Shown here: one piece after another, positions 6,169 through 8,056 of the stretch
Position numbering within the stretch: the stretch's first letter is position 1
Layout: each line of letters opens with the position of its first letter
Source: Longimicrobium sp.
GTDB taxonomy: Bacteria; Gemmatimonadota; Gemmatimonadetes; Longimicrobiales; Longimicrobiaceae
NCBI GenBank assembly: GCA_030446945.1
Contig: JAUJMI010000154.1
Span: forward strand, 1-8,056
Direction of reading: 5' to 3'
DNA length: 8,056 nt
The notes under the pieces: model-generated
What the model saw: only the letters and a program-made list of their open reading frames with translations
Database searches by the model: none
What the model was told of the DNA's origin: nothing
Made by a program: the position numbers and the translations under genes

Positions 6169-7365
6169 ATGACCCTCGTGTCGAGCGAGGCACGCCCACG
6201 CCGCCGGCGGCCGTGCGTAAGCTTTTTCGTGCACGACCTCGCAGGGAATCCGATCGCGCGGACCGCACCCCTGCCGGCCGCGCTCGCGGACGACTTCGAC
6301 GTGGAGGTGCTCGGCCTCCTGTTGAGTGGGAGCGAGGTGTACGGTCCATTCCGTGACCGCTTCGTCTACCGGACCCCCGCCGACCGTTCGAATGTCCCCT
6401 CAATTCTAGCGGCGAGAAGGCGGCTGGCCTCGTCGGCCAGCGGCGATCTCTTGTTCGCGCGCAAGCCCCCCTTCTCCACACTCTGGCCGGCGCTGCAGGC
6501 GCGCGGCGGCCGCTCGCCGCGCCCCGTGCTCCCGGACGTGGAAGACGACGAGTGGGGCTCTCGCGCTGTCGGCGACCAGGCGCGCAGGGTGCGCGGGATG
6601 GCCCGCCGGGCCGCGGATACCCACCGCTTTCGTGCACGTCTCGCCCACCCGCTGACCCGCCGGGTAGACGGGGTCACTGTAGCGAGGCGCCCCCTGCAGG
6701 AGCGCTACGGCGGGGTCCTGGTCCGCCATGGGCCCGACGAAGCGGCGTTCGATCCCGCACGCCCCGAGCTGCACGACCGGCGCGCGCTACGCCGGGAATT
6801 TTGCATCCCGGAGGGGCGCCGCGTGGCGGTGTTCGCGGGGGGTCCCCGCCCGCACAAGGGGTGGGACGTCCTCCTCGACGCTCTGCAGCGCCCCGAGGCC
6901 GCGGCGTGGGACCTGGTCGCCGCTGGCGGCACGGGTCACGCGGGGTACGCCGCCGCGCGCGCCCGGCTGGTTGGTCGGTTCCACGCGCTGGGTGTCATCC
7001 CCAACTCCAGGATGCCCGCCCTTCTTGCGATTGCCGACGCGGTTCCGGTACGGCAGAAATCGATTCCGTTCGCGGAGTCGCAGCTGCCGGCCAAGGCGCT
7101 CGAAGCCATGGCGGTGGCGGTTCCGGCAGTCGGCACCCTGGTCGGCGACGTCCCGGAGATCCCGGGCCGGGGAGAGCGCGGGTGGCTCGTTCCCCCCGCG
7201 GACGCGCCGGTGCTCGTTGGCGTGCAGAACCGCGCTGGGGCCGCGCGGCGCGGGCGGGCGGCACGCGAGTGGTTTGTGGCCGGGGCGTCGCAGGGTGCCA
7301 TCCGAACCCGTCTTCTGCGGATGGTCGAGGAAGGGTTCCGCCGCGCCCGGGCGGAACGGGGGTGA
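6169..7365 (+). CDS. Glycosyltransferase, GT4 (group 1)-like
   Basis: About 398 residues, with a GT-B layout and no membrane segment; expected to act at the inner face of the cytoplasmic membrane and add a sugar to a lipid-linked glycan. The N-terminal half has CVSFFVHDLAGNPIART (16-32), the DVEDDEWGS motif (123-131, like the DIDDWE motif of some GT4 enzymes) and VRHGPDEAAFDP (185-196). The C-terminal half has VFAGGPRPHKGWD (221-233), the phosphate-binding start of the donor domain, and ESQLPAKALEAMA (303-315), where GT4 enzymes carry their acidic donor-binding pair; Glu303 and Glu312 are spaced by eight residues instead of the usual seven. Donor and linkage cannot be told. ATG 6169 is chosen as the first start past the epimerase remnant. 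There is no clear ribosome binding site, and in-frame GTGs at 6094 and 6109 lie inside the remnant. The C-terminal 60 residues look poorly conserved. Confidence 0.82.
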   Translation: MTLVSSEARPRRRRPCVSFFVHDLAGNPIARTAPLPAALADDFDVEVLGLLLSGSEVYGPFRDRFVYRTPADRSNVPSILAARRRLASSASGDLLFARKPPFSTLWPALQARGGRSPRPVLPDVEDDEWGSRAVGDQARRVRGMARRAADTHRFRARLAHPLTRRVDGVTVARRPLQERYGGVLVRHGPDEAAFDPARPELHDRRALRREFCIPEGRRVAVFAGGPRPHKGWDVLLDALQRPEAAAWDLVAAGGTGHAGYAAARARLVGRFHALGVIPNSRMPALLAIADAVPVRQKSIPFAESQLPAKALEAMAVAVPAVGTLVGDVPEIPGRGERGWLVPPADAPVLVGVQNRAGAARRGRAAREWFVAGASQGAIRTRLLRMVEEGFRRARAERG

Positions 7366-8056
7366 GCGGCGTGCCACCACGTCACGCCTCCCCGGCGCCA
7401 CCGCAGGCCGACGCTTCGCGAGGGGTCCGCCGCCGGGCTCCGTTGGCGCGGAGCATCGTCTATAACCTGCTCGGCATGTCCATCCCGGCGGTGATCGGTC
7501 TGGTGGCGCTTCCTCGGCTCGCTGCGGAGCTGGGTCCCGAGAGGCTGGGCGTGCTGACGCTAGTCTGGGCCACCATCAGCTACCTGAGCTTTCTGCACCT
7601 GGGCGTGGGACGCGCGTTCACCCAGTCAGCCGCCGGGGCGCATCCGAGCTCCGATGAAGACCCGGTGGCGGCGATCTTTTGGACCGGATTCGGCGTGGTT
7701 GGGAGTGCGGGGGTCGCGGCAGCGGCGGTGCTCTTCGTGGCGAGTGGGGTAGCCGTGGACACGTTGCGCATTCCTCCCGCATTGCGGGGCGAAGCCGTTC
7801 TCGCGTTTCGCGTGCTTGCCACCGTGCTTCCGTTCCTGGTGAGCACTCCCGTGCTGACGGGCGTCCTCGAAGCGCGGCATCGTTTCGCGTGGATCAACGC
7901 CGTGTCGATTCCGGCGTCCGTCGTCGTGTACCTGGGTCCGCTGGTCGCCCTGCATTTCGGCGGCGGACTGGTCGCCGTGGTGGCGGTGATCGCCGCCGCC
8001 CGCCTCGCTGCCTGGCTCGTCACCTTCCTGCTCTGCTTTCGCGAGATCCCCACCCT
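7362..8056 (+). CDS. Wzx-type oligosaccharide flippase, 3' end outside the window
   Basis: Inner-membrane protein predicted to move lipid-linked oligosaccharide units to the outer face. The frame is open to the right edge: 231 codons of a family usually about 420-500 long. A basic N-terminus (RRR at 23-25) precedes six hydrophobic segments, roughly 32-53, 62-82, 105-130, 147-168, 178-200 and 203-225. The first two carry the Wzx pattern: Asn35, Gly38 and Pro42, a later LPRLAAELGPERLGVLTL, and then LHLGVGRAFTQ in place of the usual DLGLGRA. GTG 7362 is chosen since it overlaps the glycosyltransferase stop as GTGA (7362-7365), like the GalE-like gene. GTG 7371, which has GGGGGTGAG before it, is an equal alternative. 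The family call is firm; a related MATE-fold polysaccharide exporter is the other option. Confidence 0.88.
   Translation, partial: MSGVPPRHASPAPPQADASRGVRRRAPLARSIVYNLLGMSIPAVIGLVALPRLAAELGPERLGVLTLVWATISYLSFLHLGVGRAFTQSAAGAHPSSDEDPVAAIFWTGFGVVGSAGVAAAAVLFVASGVAVDTLRIPPALRGEAVLAFRVLATVLPFLVSTPVLTGVLEARHRFAWINAVSIPASVVVYLGPLVALHFGGGLVAVVAVIAAARLAAWLVTFLLCFREIPT

Overview
This 8,056-base window is very GC-rich, by eye about 70%, and every gene I can support is on the plus strand. It looks like part of a surface or exopolysaccharide (capsule or O-antigen type) locus. It holds nucleotide-sugar enzymes, a glycosyltransferase and a Wzx-type flippase, with broken gene copies between them. The base composition, the GTG starts, promoter-like sequences ending in CTAT(C/G)TTGC, and a dispersed-looking repeat related to cacggagacacag would fit a Gemmatimonadota bacterium of the Longimicrobium kind. 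That placement is an inference; nothing here proves it.

Layout. Bases 1-748: the 3' three quarters of a UDP-glucuronate decarboxylase (makes UDP-xylose). Bases 754-1716: an intact epimerase of the UDP-glucuronate 4-epimerase type, only 5 bases downstream, followed by a likely intrinsic terminator at 1760-1787. Bases 1788-2348: no recognisable gene, but a good sigma70-like promoter at 2219-2247. Bases 2450-3403: an intact GalE-like epimerase behind a strong ribosome binding site, overlapped by a possible 34-codon upstream ORF. Bases 3404-3980: a long inverted repeat and otherwise unassigned sequence. Bases 3981-4169: a frameshifted copy of the last 63 codons of the epimerase at 754-1716. Bases 4172-5224: an intact nucleotidyltransferase-fold protein of unknown role. 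Bases 5276-5540: a ruined TPR gene. Bases 5569-5597: a second promoter-like site. Bases 5820-6041: a decarboxylase remnant with its middle deleted. Bases 6062-6154: a remnant of an epimerase start. Bases 6169-7365: a GT4-like glycosyltransferase. Bases 7362-8056: the first 231 codons of a flippase, cut by the window edge.

How the genes fit together. The decarboxylase and the 4-epimerase would both use UDP-glucuronate, giving UDP-xylose and UDP-galacturonate. The GalE-like enzyme would supply another epimerised hexose. The glycosyltransferase would add one sugar to a lipid-linked repeat unit, and the flippase would carry the finished unit across the inner membrane. The GTGA overlap between the last two genes points to coupled translation.

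The most interesting part is the debris. The decarboxylase-epimerase pair exists once intact and again as separate fragments further down, in the same decarboxylase-then-epimerase order at 5820-6154 and as an epimerase tail at 3981-4169. The locus therefore seems to have grown by duplicating this two-gene unit and then lost the extra copies. I found no convincing new defence system, CRISPR array, tRNA, rRNA or transposase.
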